NCBI RefSeq assembly: GCF_014174255.1
Contig: NZ_JABEQJ010000016.1
Span: 1 to 64,000, forward strand
Length of the DNA: 64,000 bases
Direction of reading: 5' to 3'
Source: Gluconacetobacter sacchari
Lineage (GTDB): Bacteria; Pseudomonadota; Alphaproteobacteria; Acetobacterales; Acetobacteraceae
Shown: one piece after another, positions 1 to 8,584 of the stretch
How positions within the stretch are numbered: position 1 is the first letter of the stretch
Layout: each line of letters opens with the position of its first letter
Translations under genes and position numbers: made by a program
Notes under the pieces: model-generated
Databases searched by the model: none
What the model saw: the letters and a program-made list of their open reading frames with translations, nothing else
Told to the model about the DNA's origin: nothing

Positions 1-50
1 GCCACCTTCGCTTTGAACTCCGCGCTGTAGCGCTTTCTCGTCGTCTTCAT
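1..50 (-). CDS. IS3-family transposase OrfA, N-terminal 16 residues only
   Basis: The minus strand from 50 downward reads MKTTRKRYSAEFKAKV. This is the characteristic start of IS3-family OrfA helix-turn-helix proteins, which bind the IS ends and are usually fused to OrfB by a programmed frameshift. The rest of the gene lies outside the window. The ATG at 50-48 is the only sensible start, and the terminal inverted repeat lies about 60 bp upstream, as is normal for such elements. Confidence 0.75.
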   Translation of the reverse strand, partial: MKTTRKRYSAEFKAKV

Positions 51-114
51 TCCCGTCCATTCCTTCAGGTCGGGATGAGCTTAACACCCTGTCCGATTTT
101 CCGGCTCCACCCCA
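1..114 (-). mobile_element. End of an IS3-family insertion sequence
   Basis: The window opens inside an insertion sequence that is read on the minus strand. The terminal inverted repeat reads TGGGGTGGAGCCGG inward from about position 114, followed by a leader and then the first codons of a transposase OrfA at 50-1. Only this end is in the window, so the full element, its other inverted repeat and the target duplication are not visible. It abuts the truncated adaptor gene that begins at 115, so it probably inserted into that gene. Confidence 0.75.
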
Positions 115-576
115 GTGGACGTGCCGCCCGATATCCGGGCCGGCGACACGTTGCGCCGCCATGAGCGGATCGGCACCCTCGTCACCGACACGCGCGCCGT
201 CATCGAAGCCTATGTCGACGAGGCGGACATCGACGGGCTGCGTGTCGGCGCGCGGGGCTGGTTTCGCGCACCCGGCGCGGACGGTGCGGTGACGGGTGCC
301 CGTGTGATCGCGGTTTCGGCGGCCTCGATCGGGCATCTGGATTCGCTCGAAGCCGCGTCGGTCTATGGCGGCCATGTCCAGGCCCGCAAGGACGAGAACG
401 GACAATTGGTGCCCGATGGCGCGGTCTATCGCGTTCTTCTGGAACCGGACCGCGCGTTCGACCCCATCCCGCCGCGCCAGCCCGGCATCGTCCTGATCCG
501 GAGCAGGCCGATGTCGCTGCTGGGACGGGTGTATCGCAGGACGGTCGCGCTGCTGATGGGGGAGGCGGGCTTCTGA
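115..576 (+). pseudogene. C-terminal fragment of an HlyD-like membrane fusion/adaptor protein, cut by the IS
   Basis: About 153 codons are open from the IS boundary to a TGA at 574-576. Visible features fit the C-terminal beta-barrel and membrane-proximal part of periplasmic adaptor (HlyD/biotin-lipoyl-like) proteins: a strand reading VIEAYVDEADIDGLRVG, typical of the segment after the lipoyl hairpin, and a late PRQPGIVLIRSRPMSLLGRV stretch. The usual N-terminal transmembrane helix, coiled coil and lipoyl half-motifs are missing. The first in-frame start is a GTG directly at the IS edge, so no native start remains. I infer that the gene was disrupted by the IS3-type insertion. Its transport partner must lie to the left of the window. 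Family assignment is moderate because only the tail is present. Confidence 0.55.
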
Positions 577-658
577 CCCCTCCGGCCCCCGTCAGGGGGG
601 CGTCGCCTGTCCAAATGGTATGATTTCTGGGCGCGGGAATATGCGGTATGGAATCGCC

Positions 659-2563
659 ATGCTGGACATCCATACCTACGACGCCCAGGCGGGCGGCAAT
701 GTTCTCTACAAGGCGCTGGTCCATCCGCTGGCGGCCGAGGCGCTGGCGGGGCTGGCGGCGTCGGTGCGCGCCGCGGGCCCCGTGGCGGTGTACGATCCCG
801 AGGGCATGTTCGCCATGGTGCTGGCGTTGTGCCCCGGCGCGGCGGACGGATTGTCCGGACTGGGCGTGATCGAGGGCGTGTATGTCCATGACACGCTGTG
901 GGTCGGCCAGGCCACGGCCGCCGGCCCGGCGCGGGCGCTGGTGGATCTGCCCCGGGCGGCGGTGGGGGCGGTGCTGGTCGCGAGTTTCGACGGCGCGCGG
1001 GTGCGCGACCGCATCGCGCATCTGCTGCCCGATGGGGCGCGGGTCTTCGCGCTGGACGGCGTGCGGTTGCCCGACGCCCTGCTGACCGTGCCGGGGCATT
1101 ATCTCGACCGGTTGAATTTCGCGACCAACCATGCGTTCTTCCGTGATGCGGACGGGTTGTCGACGCGTCTGGTCTCGGCGAATTACTGGGCGCGCTACGG
1201 TGCGTCGGCGGTGCGGCTGTGGCTGCGGCTGTTCGGGGCGCGGGGTGAGGTGCTGGCCAGTTGGGAGGAGCGCGTCGCCGACGGCGAGAGCGCGATCGTG
1301 ATCGACAGCCGCGTGGTGCGCGAACGGTTCGGCCTGCCGCCCTTCGTCGGACAGTTGTTCATCCATGCCATCGGTGTGGCCGGCCACGACGTGGTGAAAT
1401 ATGCGCTGGATACCTATGGTACCGATGGGAATCCGAGCCTGTCGGTGACGCATGACGCCAATGCCTGGCCCTCGGACCGCTATGCCAACCTGCCGGCCCC
1501 CGACGCGGGCGAGGAGGTGGTGCTGTGGGTGCAGAACAGCCACGCGGTGCCGATTCCGGCCGGCGCGATGGCGGTGAACCGCATGGGGGACGGGGGGCAG
1601 GTGCCGATCATGCGGGAGATCGCTCCGTACGAGACGGTGGCGATTCCGGTGGCGGCGTGCCTGCCGGACCTGCGCTGGCCGGCGCAGATCGAGCTTCGGT
1701 CGGGGCGGTATCTGGTGCGTCCGCGCTATGAGGTGACGCGCGGCACGCGGACGCGGATCGCGCACCTGAACGTGGAGCGGGCGGACCTGCGTCCCGATCC
1801 GGGAATCGCGGACCTGCCGGCCAGCCTGGGGCGCGGCTATCTGCTGCCATTTCCGATTCTGGACCCCGCGCGGTTCGGCACCGTCGTCCAGCCCACGCCG
1901 ATGGCCGAATCGCAGGAGACGCTGCCGCTGCGCCTGGATTGTTTCGATAGCGCGGGGCGGCTGACCGGCCGGAAATTCCTGGGTTGCCTGCCGCGCGACC
2001 ATGATCTGGCGCAGGATGTGGCGGAACTGGGCGTGCCCGAGGGGCACGGGGAACTGGTCTATGATTTCCGCGACGGCGGCGAGGCCGATGGCTGGCTGCA
2101 TGCGCTGATCCGCTTCACGGCGCGGGACGGAGGGCATGCCGCCGAGACCAGCTTCGGCGCGCACGTCTTCAATACCGTCATGACCTATCGCGGCGAGCCC
2201 CAATCCTATTCGGGACCGCCGCCGGGGTTGAGCACACGGCTGTTCCTGAAGGGCGGGAACGGGCTGGGCGAGGCGTTCTGCTGCCTGATCTATCCGTCGT
2301 CGGCGCCCTGGCGGCCCTGGTCGCGCACCATGCTGAGCCTGCATGACGCGCAGGGGCGGGGGGTGGCGAAGGCGGAGCTGGAAATCGCCTGTTCGGGATC
2401 GGCGATGGTGTGGCCGCACCGCCTGTTCGGAAGCGCTGCCGTCGAGCGCGCCGGCATGGGCGGATATGTCATGATCCGTGACGTGACGTGCCGGCTGTTC
2501 GGCTATCATGGCCTGATGCGGGACGATGGCGCGTTCTCGCTGGACCACATGTTCGGCTTTTGA
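659..2563 (+). CDS. Unrecognised 634-residue protein
   Basis: I do not recognise this family. It is a large protein with no signal peptide, no obvious membrane segment and no nucleotide-binding motif. Its composition is rich in Ala, Gly, Arg and Leu, with aromatic and Asp/Gly-rich beta-like stretches. The N-terminus reads MLDIHTYDAQAGGN. In-frame ATGs also exist at 620 and 641; I chose 659 because the downstream sequence looks like a clean protein start, but none of the three has a convincing ribosome binding site. It follows the IS-truncated adaptor fragment by about 80 bp on the same strand and may once have been co-transcribed with it. Full-length reading with no frameshift supports a functional gene. 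Confidence 0.6.
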   Translation: MLDIHTYDAQAGGNVLYKALVHPLAAEALAGLAASVRAAGPVAVYDPEGMFAMVLALCPGAADGLSGLGVIEGVYVHDTLWVGQATAAGPARALVDLPRAAVGAVLVASFDGARVRDRIAHLLPDGARVFALDGVRLPDALLTVPGHYLDRLNFATNHAFFRDADGLSTRLVSANYWARYGASAVRLWLRLFGARGEVLASWEERVADGESAIVIDSRVVRERFGLPPFVGQLFIHAIGVAGHDVVKYALDTYGTDGNPSLSVTHDANAWPSDRYANLPAPDAGEEVVLWVQNSHAVPIPAGAMAVNRMGDGGQVPIMREIAPYETVAIPVAACLPDLRWPAQIELRSGRYLVRPRYEVTRGTRTRIAHLNVERADLRPDPGIADLPASLGRGYLLPFPILDPARFGTVVQPTPMAESQETLPLRLDCFDSAGRLTGRKFLGCLPRDHDLAQDVAELGVPEGHGELVYDFRDGGEADGWLHALIRFTARDGGHAAETSFGAHVFNTVMTYRGEPQSYSGPPPGLSTRLFLKGGNGLGEAFCCLIYPSSAPWRPWSRTMLSLHDAQGRGVAKAELEIACSGSAMVWPHRLFGSAAVERAGMGGYVMIRDVTCRLFGYHGLMRDDGAFSLDHMFGF

Positions 2564-2631
2564 AGAATGTGGGACGGGGCGTCTTGCGGCCTGGGGGGAG
2601 ATCCATTATGAGGTCCCCACCGGGCACGGAT

Positions 2632-2706
2632 GGGTGCGTAGCTCAGCGGTAGAGCATCGCCTTCACACGGCGGGGGTCACAGGTTCAATCCCTGTCGCAC
2701 CCACCA
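2632..2706 (+). tRNA. tRNA-Val (anticodon CAC)
   Basis: A 75-nt cloverleaf. The 7-bp acceptor stem GGGTGCG/CGCACCC is followed by A and an encoded CCA. The D arm contains AGCTCAGCGGTAGAGC. The anticodon stem TCGCC/GGCGG encloses the loop TTCACAC with anticodon CAC, and the T arm contains GGTTCAATCC. It reads GUG valine codons. It shares most of its sequence with the tRNA-Val(GAC) at 4381. Confidence 0.95.
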
Positions 2707-2896
2707 TCCGACCGGAAAATCCTTCTTCTTTTCATGTCCCGTCGTTCGATTGGAGCTTCTTGCGGTGTCGCGGTCGTGGCCGTGCGTGTTCCGTCGCGAT
2801 TTTTCTTGACACTTAAAAGTGATTTGAGCCATCAAAATTGCGTTGCAGCGTTTCGATTGAGCGGCTGCTTCTTGGACGTTTCCTCCCTAAACTTGG

Positions 2897-2921
2897 CGGT
2901 GCTTCGGCACCGTTTTTTTTT
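2897..2921 (+). terminator. Strong rho-independent terminator
   Basis: The stem CGGTGC/GCACCG is closed by a TTCG tetraloop and followed by a run of nine T. It lies 190 bp after tRNA-Val(CAC) and 67 bp before the YidB-like gene. It ends either the tRNA transcript or a small RNA starting near 2840; the 281-bp gap 2707-2987 holds no convincing coding frame. Confidence 0.8.
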
Positions 2922-2987
2922 GCCTGGCCTCTTGGCCGATCCGTGCGGATCGACATCTTGTGAATCACTTGGCATTGGAGTTGGATC

Positions 2988-3329
2988 ATGGCGGGATTCT
3001 TTGACGGGTTGGCGAGCAAGCTGACCGAACTGGCCGATGGCATGGGCCTGACCGACCAGGTGCATCAGCATCTGGCCGAGTTGACCTCGCCCAACGGCAT
3101 TTCGACGCTGCTGGCCCAGGCCGAGCAGGCGGGGCTGGGGGACAAGGTTCGGTCGTGGATCGGCAATGGCCAGAACCTGCCGGTCTCTCCCGACGAATTG
3201 CGGTCGATCCTGTCGAGCCAGCAGGTCCAGACCCTGGTGGACAAGACCGGCCTGCCGGCGGAGACGATCCTGCCGGCGCTGGCGCGGTTTCTGCCGGCCG
3301 CGGTGGATCACCAGACGCCGGCCGCCTGA
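2988..3329 (+). CDS. YidB/DUF937 family protein
   Basis: A 113-residue soluble protein of the small YidB-like (DUF937) family, whose function is not established. It begins MAGFFDGLASKLTELADG and has the family's pattern of amphipathic helices with Gly-Leu turns (around residues 40-55 and 85-105). There is no signal peptide or metal motif. It is monocistronic: a terminator lies upstream, and the convergent N-formylglutamate amidohydrolase ends 18 bp downstream. The length fits the short members of the family. The family call rests on overall pattern only. Confidence 0.7.
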   Translation: MAGFFDGLASKLTELADGMGLTDQVHQHLAELTSPNGISTLLAQAEQAGLGDKVRSWIGNGQNLPVSPDELRSILSSQQVQTLVDKTGLPAETILPALARFLPAAVDHQTPAA

Positions 3330-3347
3330 ACAGGGCGTTTCCCGGCT

Positions 3348-4214
3348 TCAGGCTGTGCGGGGCAGGCCGGCGGCGACGCCGGCCAGTGCCCGCAGCAGCG
3401 CGGTCATGACGGCGAGGATGTCGTCGAAGCCGCTGTTCGGTGTCAGGCCGTTTTCGTCCATGTAGAGCGGACGGCTGATTTCGATCTGGATCGCGTGCCG
3501 GCCGGCTGCGGGCCTGCCGTAATGGCGGGTGACGTAGCCGCCGGCATAGGGGGTGTTGCGATTGGTCCTGAAGCCGTGGGACCGCAGGCATGTCTCGGCG
3601 GCCTCGGTGATGACGGGCGCGCAGGATGATCCCCATGCGTCGCCCAGCACGAAATCGGGCATGTCGTAGGCGCGCAATCCCGTGCCGGGCATCGAATGGC
3701 AATCGACCAGCAGGCAGGCCCCGTGTTCGGCGACCTGGGATGCGATCAGGGCCGACAGGGCGGCGTGATAAGGAGCCCAGAAGCGGGTGATGCGGTGGTT
3801 TGCCTCGTGCAGCGGCAGCCGGGCCCGATAGATCGGGGCGCCGGACGCCGCAATGCGCGGGATGACGCCGAGGCCGGCCTGCACGCGCGGCGTGATGATT
3901 CCGCGCTCCGGCGGCAAGGATTCGGTGAACATCGTGGGGTCGAGTTCGTCCGCGTCGCGATTCACGTCGCAATAGATGCGTGGGAAGGTGGCGTGGATCA
4001 TATGCGCGCCCACGCCCGGGGCGCCGGTCAGCAATTCGTCGACATGGAAATCCTCGCTGCGGCGCAGGGCGGCATGGTCCAGCCGCGACAGGGCGAGGAA
4101 ATCGCGCGGATAGTCGTGTCCCGAATGGGGGGAGGCGACGACCAGCGGCACCCCGGCGATCGTGGGCGGGACCAGGACGAACGGGCGGGGCGTCGTGTCC
4201 GATTCAGGAGCCAT
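3348..4214 (-). CDS. N-formylglutamate amidohydrolase family protein
   Basis: A predicted zinc hydrolase that cleaves N-formyl-L-glutamate to formate and glutamate, the last step of one histidine-degradation route, or a related N-acyl amino acid hydrolase. Family motifs are clear: ASPHSGHDYP near the N-terminus, DFHVDELL, then FPRIYCDVNRDADELDP, HEANHRIT and DCHSMPGTG; these His, Asp and Glu residues supply the metal site and catalysis. I used the internal ATG at 4214. The frame can extend to a TTG at 4283, but the extra residues are low-complexity. No other hut gene is adjacent, and the urocanase-like protein at 26930 belongs to a different pathway, so the true substrate is open. Confidence 0.85.
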   Translation of the reverse strand: MAPESDTTPRPFVLVPPTIAGVPLVVASPHSGHDYPRDFLALSRLDHAALRRSEDFHVDELLTGAPGVGAHMIHATFPRIYCDVNRDADELDPTMFTESLPPERGIITPRVQAGLGVIPRIAASGAPIYRARLPLHEANHRITRFWAPYHAALSALIASQVAEHGACLLVDCHSMPGTGLRAYDMPDFVLGDAWGSSCAPVITEAAETCLRSHGFRTNRNTPYAGGYVTRHYGRPAAGRHAIQIEISRPLYMDENGLTPNSGFDDILAVMTALLRALAGVAAGLPRTA

Positions 4215-4380
4215 CCGCGATTCCGATTCTGTCACGTCTGGGTATCCGGCGCGATGCGAGGAAGGGTTTCCTTCTTTTTGCAAGGTGCCAGGGGAAAGGG
4301 GCCCCGGCTCGTTATTTTTTACATATCGATGGCTTGCGCAATGCCGGTTGCCCGGCTAGAAGCCGTTTCACCGAACGGAT

Positions 4381-4455
4381 GGGCGCATAGCTCAGCGGTA
4401 GAGCACTACCTTGACATGGTAGGGGTCACAGGTTCAATCCCTGTTGCGCCCACCA
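4381..4455 (+). tRNA. tRNA-Val (anticodon GAC)
   Basis: A 75-nt cloverleaf. The acceptor stem GGGCGCA/TGCGCCC is followed by A and encoded CCA. The anticodon stem CTACC/GGTAG encloses the loop TTGACAT with anticodon GAC, and the T arm contains GGTTCAATCC. It reads GUC/GUU valine codons. It stands alone between the divergent amidohydrolase and the convergent ruvX. Confidence 0.95.
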
Positions 4456-4484
4456 TCCGTCGGCTTTCCTTATCTGCGAAATGG

Positions 4485-4964
4485 TTAATCGGGTTCCGAT
4501 TGCGTGGCCGATGCGTCCAGCGCCGCCTGGAGCATGTAGGCGGCGGCCAGCTTGTCCACCAGTTCCGCGCGGCGTTGGCGGGTGAGGTCGGCGTCCTGGA
4601 TCAGCATCCGGTTCACGGCGCTGGACGACAGGCGTTCGTCCCACATCGCGGCGGGCAGGCCGACGAGGTCCGACAGGTTGCGCGTCCAGTCATGCGCCGC
4701 CTGCGCCGCCGGGCCGAAGCTGCCATCCATCGACAGGGGCAGGCCGCAGACCAGGCCTCCGACGCCTTCGCGCGTCGCGATCCGGCCGATTTCGGCGGCG
4801 ACCGCGCCGAGCTTGCCGCGCTTGAGCGTACCATAGGACGAGGCCAGCATCAGCAGCGGGTCCGACAGGGCCAGGCCGATCGTCTTCTGGCCGGGGTCGA
4901 TGCCCAGCAGGCGTTGGCCGTGGCCCAGATGAGCGCGAATCTGGTGCATGTTGAACAGGGGCAT
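4485..4964 (-). CDS. ruvX: RuvX/YqgF putative pre-16S rRNA nuclease (Holliday junction resolvase fold)
   Basis: A 159-residue RNase H-fold protein of the YqgF/RuvX family. The family processes the 5' end of 16S rRNA and is also annotated as a putative Holliday junction resolvase; it acts in the cytoplasm. Motifs: LLGIDPGQKTIGLALSD carries the first catalytic Asp (about residues 19-35), GLPLSMDGS follows, WDERLSS carries the conserved Glu, and DKLAAAYMLQ near the end carries the last acidic residue. The length is normal, with a short N-terminal extension. It is divergent from gatCAB, with 76 bp between the start codons, so a shared promoter region is likely. Confidence 0.93.
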   Translation of the reverse strand: MPLFNMHQIRAHLGHGQRLLGIDPGQKTIGLALSDPLLMLASSYGTLKRGKLGAVAAEIGRIATREGVGGLVCGLPLSMDGSFGPAAQAAHDWTRNLSDLVGLPAAMWDERLSSSAVNRMLIQDADLTRQRRAELVDKLAAAYMLQAALDASATQSEPD

Positions 4965-5040
4965 GGTCTGGGGCTATGGTCCGCGCGATATCCTGACCCG
5001 CAGGATATTCCCCCCGGATGATAATGGAAAGTTGTGCTTC

Positions 5041-5328
5041 ATGTCGCTTGACCCCGCGACGGTCCGACGTATCGCCAGATTGGCGCGGATCGGTATCGAC
5101 GAGTCCGACCTGCCCGCCTTGCAGCGGGAACTGAACGGTATTCTGGGCTGGATCGAGCAATTGAACGAAGTCGATGTCGACAATGTCGAGCCCATGGTCG
5201 GCACCGGGCATGCAGCCCTGCGCATGCGCGAGGACGTGGTGACCGATGGCGACGCGCGCGAGGCCGTGCTGTCGAACGCCCCCGATGCGGCGGGGCCGTA
5301 CTACACCGTGCCGAAGGTGGTGGAATGA
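5041..5328 (+). CDS. gatC: Asp-tRNA(Asn)/Glu-tRNA(Gln) amidotransferase subunit C
   Basis: A 95-residue GatC, the small subunit that wraps around and stabilises GatA in the transamidation complex making Gln-tRNA(Gln) and Asn-tRNA(Asn). It shows the family features: [12 protein letters not shown] near the start, an [16 protein letters not shown] helix, a VEPM segment and a YYTVPKVVE tail. The frame is open further upstream (to 4948), but the ATG at 5041 gives the standard N-terminus MSLDPATV. Its stop overlaps the start of gatA, so translation is coupled. Confidence 0.95.
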   Translation: MSLDPATVRRIARLARIGIDESDLPALQRELNGILGWIEQLNEVDVDNVEPMVGTGHAALRMREDVVTDGDAREAVLSNAPDAAGPYYTVPKVVE

Positions 5329-6812
5329 TGCTGACCGAACTCACGATCGCCGCGGCCCATGAAGGGCTGCGTCGCCGCGACTTCTCCGCCGAGGAACTGG
5401 TCGGTGCCCATCTGGCGGCCATCGACCGGCTGAATGGCCGGCTGAACGCCTTCATCACCGTGACCCCCGAGCAGGCGCTGGCCGCCGCCCGGCGGGCCGA
5501 TGCGATCCTGGCCGGTGGCGAGGAGGCGCCGGTACTGACCGGGATCCCGCTGGGGATCAAGGATCTGTTCTGCACCGACGGCGTCCGGACCACCGCCGCG
5601 AGCCGGATGCTGGAGGAGTTCGTTCCGCCATACGAAAGCACGGTGACGGCGAACCTGCTGGCCGATGGCGCGGTTTTTGTCGGCAAGACCAACCTGGATG
5701 AATTCGCCATGGGGTCGGCCAATATCACCTCGGTCTTCGGTGCGGTGGAGAATCCGTGGAAGCGGGCGGGAGATGCCGAGACCGTCCTGGTGCCCGGCGG
5801 GTCGTCCGGCGGGTCGGCGGCGGCGGTGGCGGCGCGGCTGGCCATGGGGGCCACCGGTACCGATACTGGCGGGTCGATCCGTCAGCCCGCCTCCTATTGC
5901 GGCATCGCGGGGATCAAGCCGACCTATGGACGGTGCAGCCGCTGGGGGACGATTGCCTTCGCCAGTTCGCTGGACCAGGCCGGACCCATGGCGCGCACGG
6001 TCGAGGATTGCGCCATCCTGCTGGAATCGATGGCGGGGTTCGATACCCGCGACAGCACGAGCGTGGATATCGCGGTGCCGGACTATCGTGCCGCCTGCGG
6101 CCGGTCGCTGAAGGGCATGAAGGTGGGCATTCCCGCCGAATATCGGGTTGCCGGCATGCCCGCCGAAATCGAGGCGGCGTGGGAGCAGGGTATCGCCTGG
6201 CTGCGCGAGGCCGGCTGCGAGATCGTTGAGGTTTCGTTGCCCTACACCCGGTATGGTCTGGCGACCTATTATATCGTGGCGCCGGCGGAATGCTCGTCGA
6301 ACCTCGCGCGTTATGACGGGGTGCGCTTCGGCCGCCGCGTGCCGGGCGCGACGCTGGACGAACTGTATGAAGCGACCCGTCGGGAAGGATTCGGGGCCGA
6401 GGTGCGGCGCCGCATCCTGATGGGGACGTATGTGCTGTCGGCGGGGTATTACGATGCGTATTACCTGCGGGCGCAGAAGGTGCGGAACCTGATCCGCAAG
6501 GATTTCGAGAGCGCGTTCCGGACGGTGGACGTGCTGCTGACGCCGACCGCGCCGTCGCCCGCCTTCGCGCAGGGCGAGAAGATGGATGATCCGGTGCAGA
6601 TGTATCTGAACGACGTGTTTACCGTGCCGGCCAGCATGGCGGGCGTGCCCGCGATGTCGGTTCCCGCCGGGTTGAGCGCGTCCGGCCTGCCGCTGGGATT
6701 GCAGGTGATCGGCCGTTCGTTTGACGAGGAATCGGTCTTTGCAGCGGCCAGCGCCCTGGAGCGGGCGGCGGGCTTCACGCATCGTCCCGCCGTGCGCGCG
6801 GAGGTGGTGTGA
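5325..6812 (+). CDS. gatA: Asp-tRNA(Asn)/Glu-tRNA(Gln) amidotransferase subunit A
   Basis: GatA is the amidase subunit that releases ammonia from glutamine for the amidation of mischarged tRNA. It belongs to the amidase-signature family: GIKDLF holds the catalytic Lys, [10 protein letters not shown] holds the cis-Ser, and [12 protein letters not shown] holds the nucleophilic Ser. The length of 495 residues is typical. Two consecutive ATG codons (5325 and 5328) are possible starts, both overlapping the gatC stop. The 3' end overlaps gatB. No active-site change is seen. Confidence 0.96.
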   Translation: MMLTELTIAAAHEGLRRRDFSAEELVGAHLAAIDRLNGRLNAFITVTPEQALAAARRADAILAGGEEAPVLTGIPLGIKDLFCTDGVRTTAASRMLEEFVPPYESTVTANLLADGAVFVGKTNLDEFAMGSANITSVFGAVENPWKRAGDAETVLVPGGSSGGSAAAVAARLAMGATGTDTGGSIRQPASYCGIAGIKPTYGRCSRWGTIAFASSLDQAGPMARTVEDCAILLESMAGFDTRDSTSVDIAVPDYRAACGRSLKGMKVGIPAEYRVAGMPAEIEAAWEQGIAWLREAGCEIVEVSLPYTRYGLATYYIVAPAECSSNLARYDGVRFGRRVPGATLDELYEATRREGFGAEVRRRILMGTYVLSAGYYDAYYLRAQKVRNLIRKDFESAFRTVDVLLTPTAPSPAFAQGEKMDDPVQMYLNDVFTVPASMAGVPAMSVPAGLSASGLPLGLQVIGRSFDEESVFAAASALERAAGFTHRPAVRAEVV

Positions 6813-8260
6813 TGACCTATCTGATCGAAGGGCGCGATGGACCCTGGGAACTCGTGGTGGGGCTGGAAGTCCATGCCCAGGTCATCAGCCGGTCCAAGCT
6901 GTTCTCGGGGGCCTCGGCATCCTATGGCGGGGAGCCGAATACCCATGTCAGCCTGGTCGATGCCGGGTTTCCGGGCATGCTGCCGGTCATCAACCGCGAA
7001 TGCGTGGCGCAGGCCGTGCGTACCGGGCTGGGACTGAAGGCGCGGGTGAATCTGGAGAGCCGGTTCGACCGCAAGAATTATTTCTATGCGGACCTGCCGA
7101 CGGGATATCAGATCAGCCAGTTCACGCATCCGATCATTGGCGAGGGCGCGGTGGAGATCGAACTGGTCGACGGTTCGACCCGCGTGATCGGCATCACCCG
7201 GCTGCATCTGGAACAGGATGCCGGCAAGTCGATGCATGACCAGGACCCGGCGCGTTCGTTCATCGACCTGAACCGGGCCGGGGTTGCGCTGATGGAAATC
7301 GTCAGCGAGCCGGATATCCGTTCGCCGGAGGAAGCGGGGGCCTATCTGCGCAAGCTGCGCATGATCCTGCGCTATCTGGGCACCTGCGACGGCAACATGG
7401 AAGAGGGCTCGATGCGTGCCGACGTCAATGTGTCGGTCCGCAAGGCGGGCGAGCCGTTCCGTACGCGCTGCGAGATCAAGAACGTCAATTCGATCCGCTA
7501 TGTCATGCAGGCGATCGAGGTCGAGGCCGTTCGCCAGGTGGAAATCTGGGAAAGCGGCGGCTCGGTCGATCAGGAAACGCGACTGTTCGATCCGGCGCGC
7601 TCCGAGACGCGATCGCTGCGGAGCAAGGAAGATGCGCACGATTACCGCTATTTTCCCGATCCGGACCTGTTGCCGCTGGTGATCGAGGAGGCGTGGGTGC
7701 AAGAGCTGGCTTCGCATCTGCCGGAACTGCCGGATGCCAAGCGCCAGCGTTTCCAGGATGAGTATGGCATTCCGCGTTATGATGCCGGTGTGCTGGTGGC
7801 CGAACAGCCGACCGCCGATTTCTACGAGACGGTGGCGCGCGGCCGTGACCCGCGCCTGGCGGCGAACTGGGTGATCGGCGACTTCTTCGCCGCGCTGAAC
7901 CGTACCGGCCGTACGATCCAGGACAGCCCGATCAGTGCCGAGGCGCTGGGCGGCATGCTGGACCTGATTACCGATGGCACGATCAACGGCAAGATCGCCA
8001 AGGACGTGTTTGAGGAGATGCTGGCGAATGGCGAGACGGCCGCCGAGATCGTCGAGCGCAAAGGCCTGCGGCAGGTGACCGATACCGGCGCGATCGACGC
8101 CGCCGTGCAGGCGGTGCTGGACAAGAATCCTGACAAGCTGGCGGAATATCGCAGCGGCAAGGACAAATTGTTCGGCTTTTTCGTCGGGCAGGTCATGAAG
8201 GCGATGGCCGGCAAGGGCAATCCCGCCCTGGTGAACGAAGCCCTGAAGAAAGTGCTGTAA
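6812..8260 (+). CDS. gatB: Asp-tRNA(Asn)/Glu-tRNA(Gln) amidotransferase subunit B
   Basis: GatB is the kinase and tRNA-binding subunit. It phosphorylates the misacylated Glu or Asp on the tRNA and passes it to ammonia delivered by GatA. Signature stretches include GLEVHAQV near the start, [13 protein letters not shown], a [13 protein letters not shown] segment and a C-terminal YqeY-like helical domain. The ATG at 6812 overlaps the gatA TGA; a GTG at 6809 is an alternative three bases upstream. It is the last gene of the gatCAB operon, 94 bp before tRNA-Ser, where the mobile element is integrated. Confidence 0.96.
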   Translation: MTYLIEGRDGPWELVVGLEVHAQVISRSKLFSGASASYGGEPNTHVSLVDAGFPGMLPVINRECVAQAVRTGLGLKARVNLESRFDRKNYFYADLPTGYQISQFTHPIIGEGAVEIELVDGSTRVIGITRLHLEQDAGKSMHDQDPARSFIDLNRAGVALMEIVSEPDIRSPEEAGAYLRKLRMILRYLGTCDGNMEEGSMRADVNVSVRKAGEPFRTRCEIKNVNSIRYVMQAIEVEAVRQVEIWESGGSVDQETRLFDPARSETRSLRSKEDAHDYRYFPDPDLLPLVIEEAWVQELASHLPELPDAKRQRFQDEYGIPRYDAGVLVAEQPTADFYETVARGRDPRLAANWVIGDFFAALNRTGRTIQDSPISAEALGGMLDLITDGTINGKIAKDVFEEMLANGETAAEIVERKGLRQVTDTGAIDAAVQAVLDKNPDKLAEYRSGKDKLFGFFVGQVMKAMAGKGNPALVNEALKKVL

Positions 8261-8354
8261 TCGCCGGAGGCTGGCGGTTTGGGGTTTGACGGCGCTGTGG
8301 TGACAGTCTACAAGCAGCGCTGCAAACGCCGTGTTGACAAACACGCTCCTCGGC

Positions 8355-8447
8355 GGAGGGGTGGCCGAGTGGCTGAAGGCGGCGGTTTGCTAAACCGTTG
8401 TACGGTGTCAAGCCGTACCGTGGGTTCGAATCCCATCCCCTCCGCCA
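8355..8447 (+). tRNA. tRNA-Ser (anticodon GCT), integration site of the mobile element
   Basis: A 93-nt class II tRNA with the long variable arm expected for serine (TGTACGGTGTCAAGCCGTACC region). The acceptor stem GGAGGGG/CCCCTCC is followed by G and encoded CCA. The anticodon stem GCGGT/ACCGT encloses TTGCTAA with anticodon GCT, reading AGC/AGU. Its 3' end lies within the 17-bp repeat copied at 26636, so the element inserted here without destroying the tRNA. Confidence 0.95.
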
Positions 8448-8450
8448 ATT
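8434..8450 (+). repeat. Left attachment site (attL core), 17 bp
   Basis: CATCCCCTCCGCCAATT overlaps the T-arm/acceptor end of tRNA-Ser and is repeated exactly at 26636-26652. Integration at a tRNA 3' end is the normal behaviour of P4-type tyrosine integrases, and the integrase gene follows within 140 bp. Confidence 0.88.
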
Positions 8451-8546
8451 CCCCTTTTTATTCAATGTCATAGCATAGCAAAAGTGGCAGAATTCCGCGG
8501 AATTCACGCCATTTCGTGTTGCATGCCGATGCACGGAATTGCATCC

Positions 8547-8581
8547 TATCCCACACCTCGCGTGGTAAGAAGTGTGGGATA
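8547..8581. repeat. Inverted repeat before the integrase start; candidate arm or operator sites
   Basis: TATCCCACAC at 8547-8556 and GTGTGGGATA at 8572-8581 form a perfect 10-bp inverted repeat with a 15-bp spacer, ending three bases before the integrase ATG. The same 10-mer recurs at 26564 near the right end. The position suits integrase or excisionase arm binding, autoregulation of the integrase, or both. Confidence 0.5.
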
Positions 8582-8584
8582 AAA

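Noticed and set aside
200-2548. 782-codon open frame on the minus strand
   Set aside because: It runs antisense to the 634-residue gene and has the Arg/Pro/His-rich composition typical of shadow frames in GC-rich DNA. No domain is visible.
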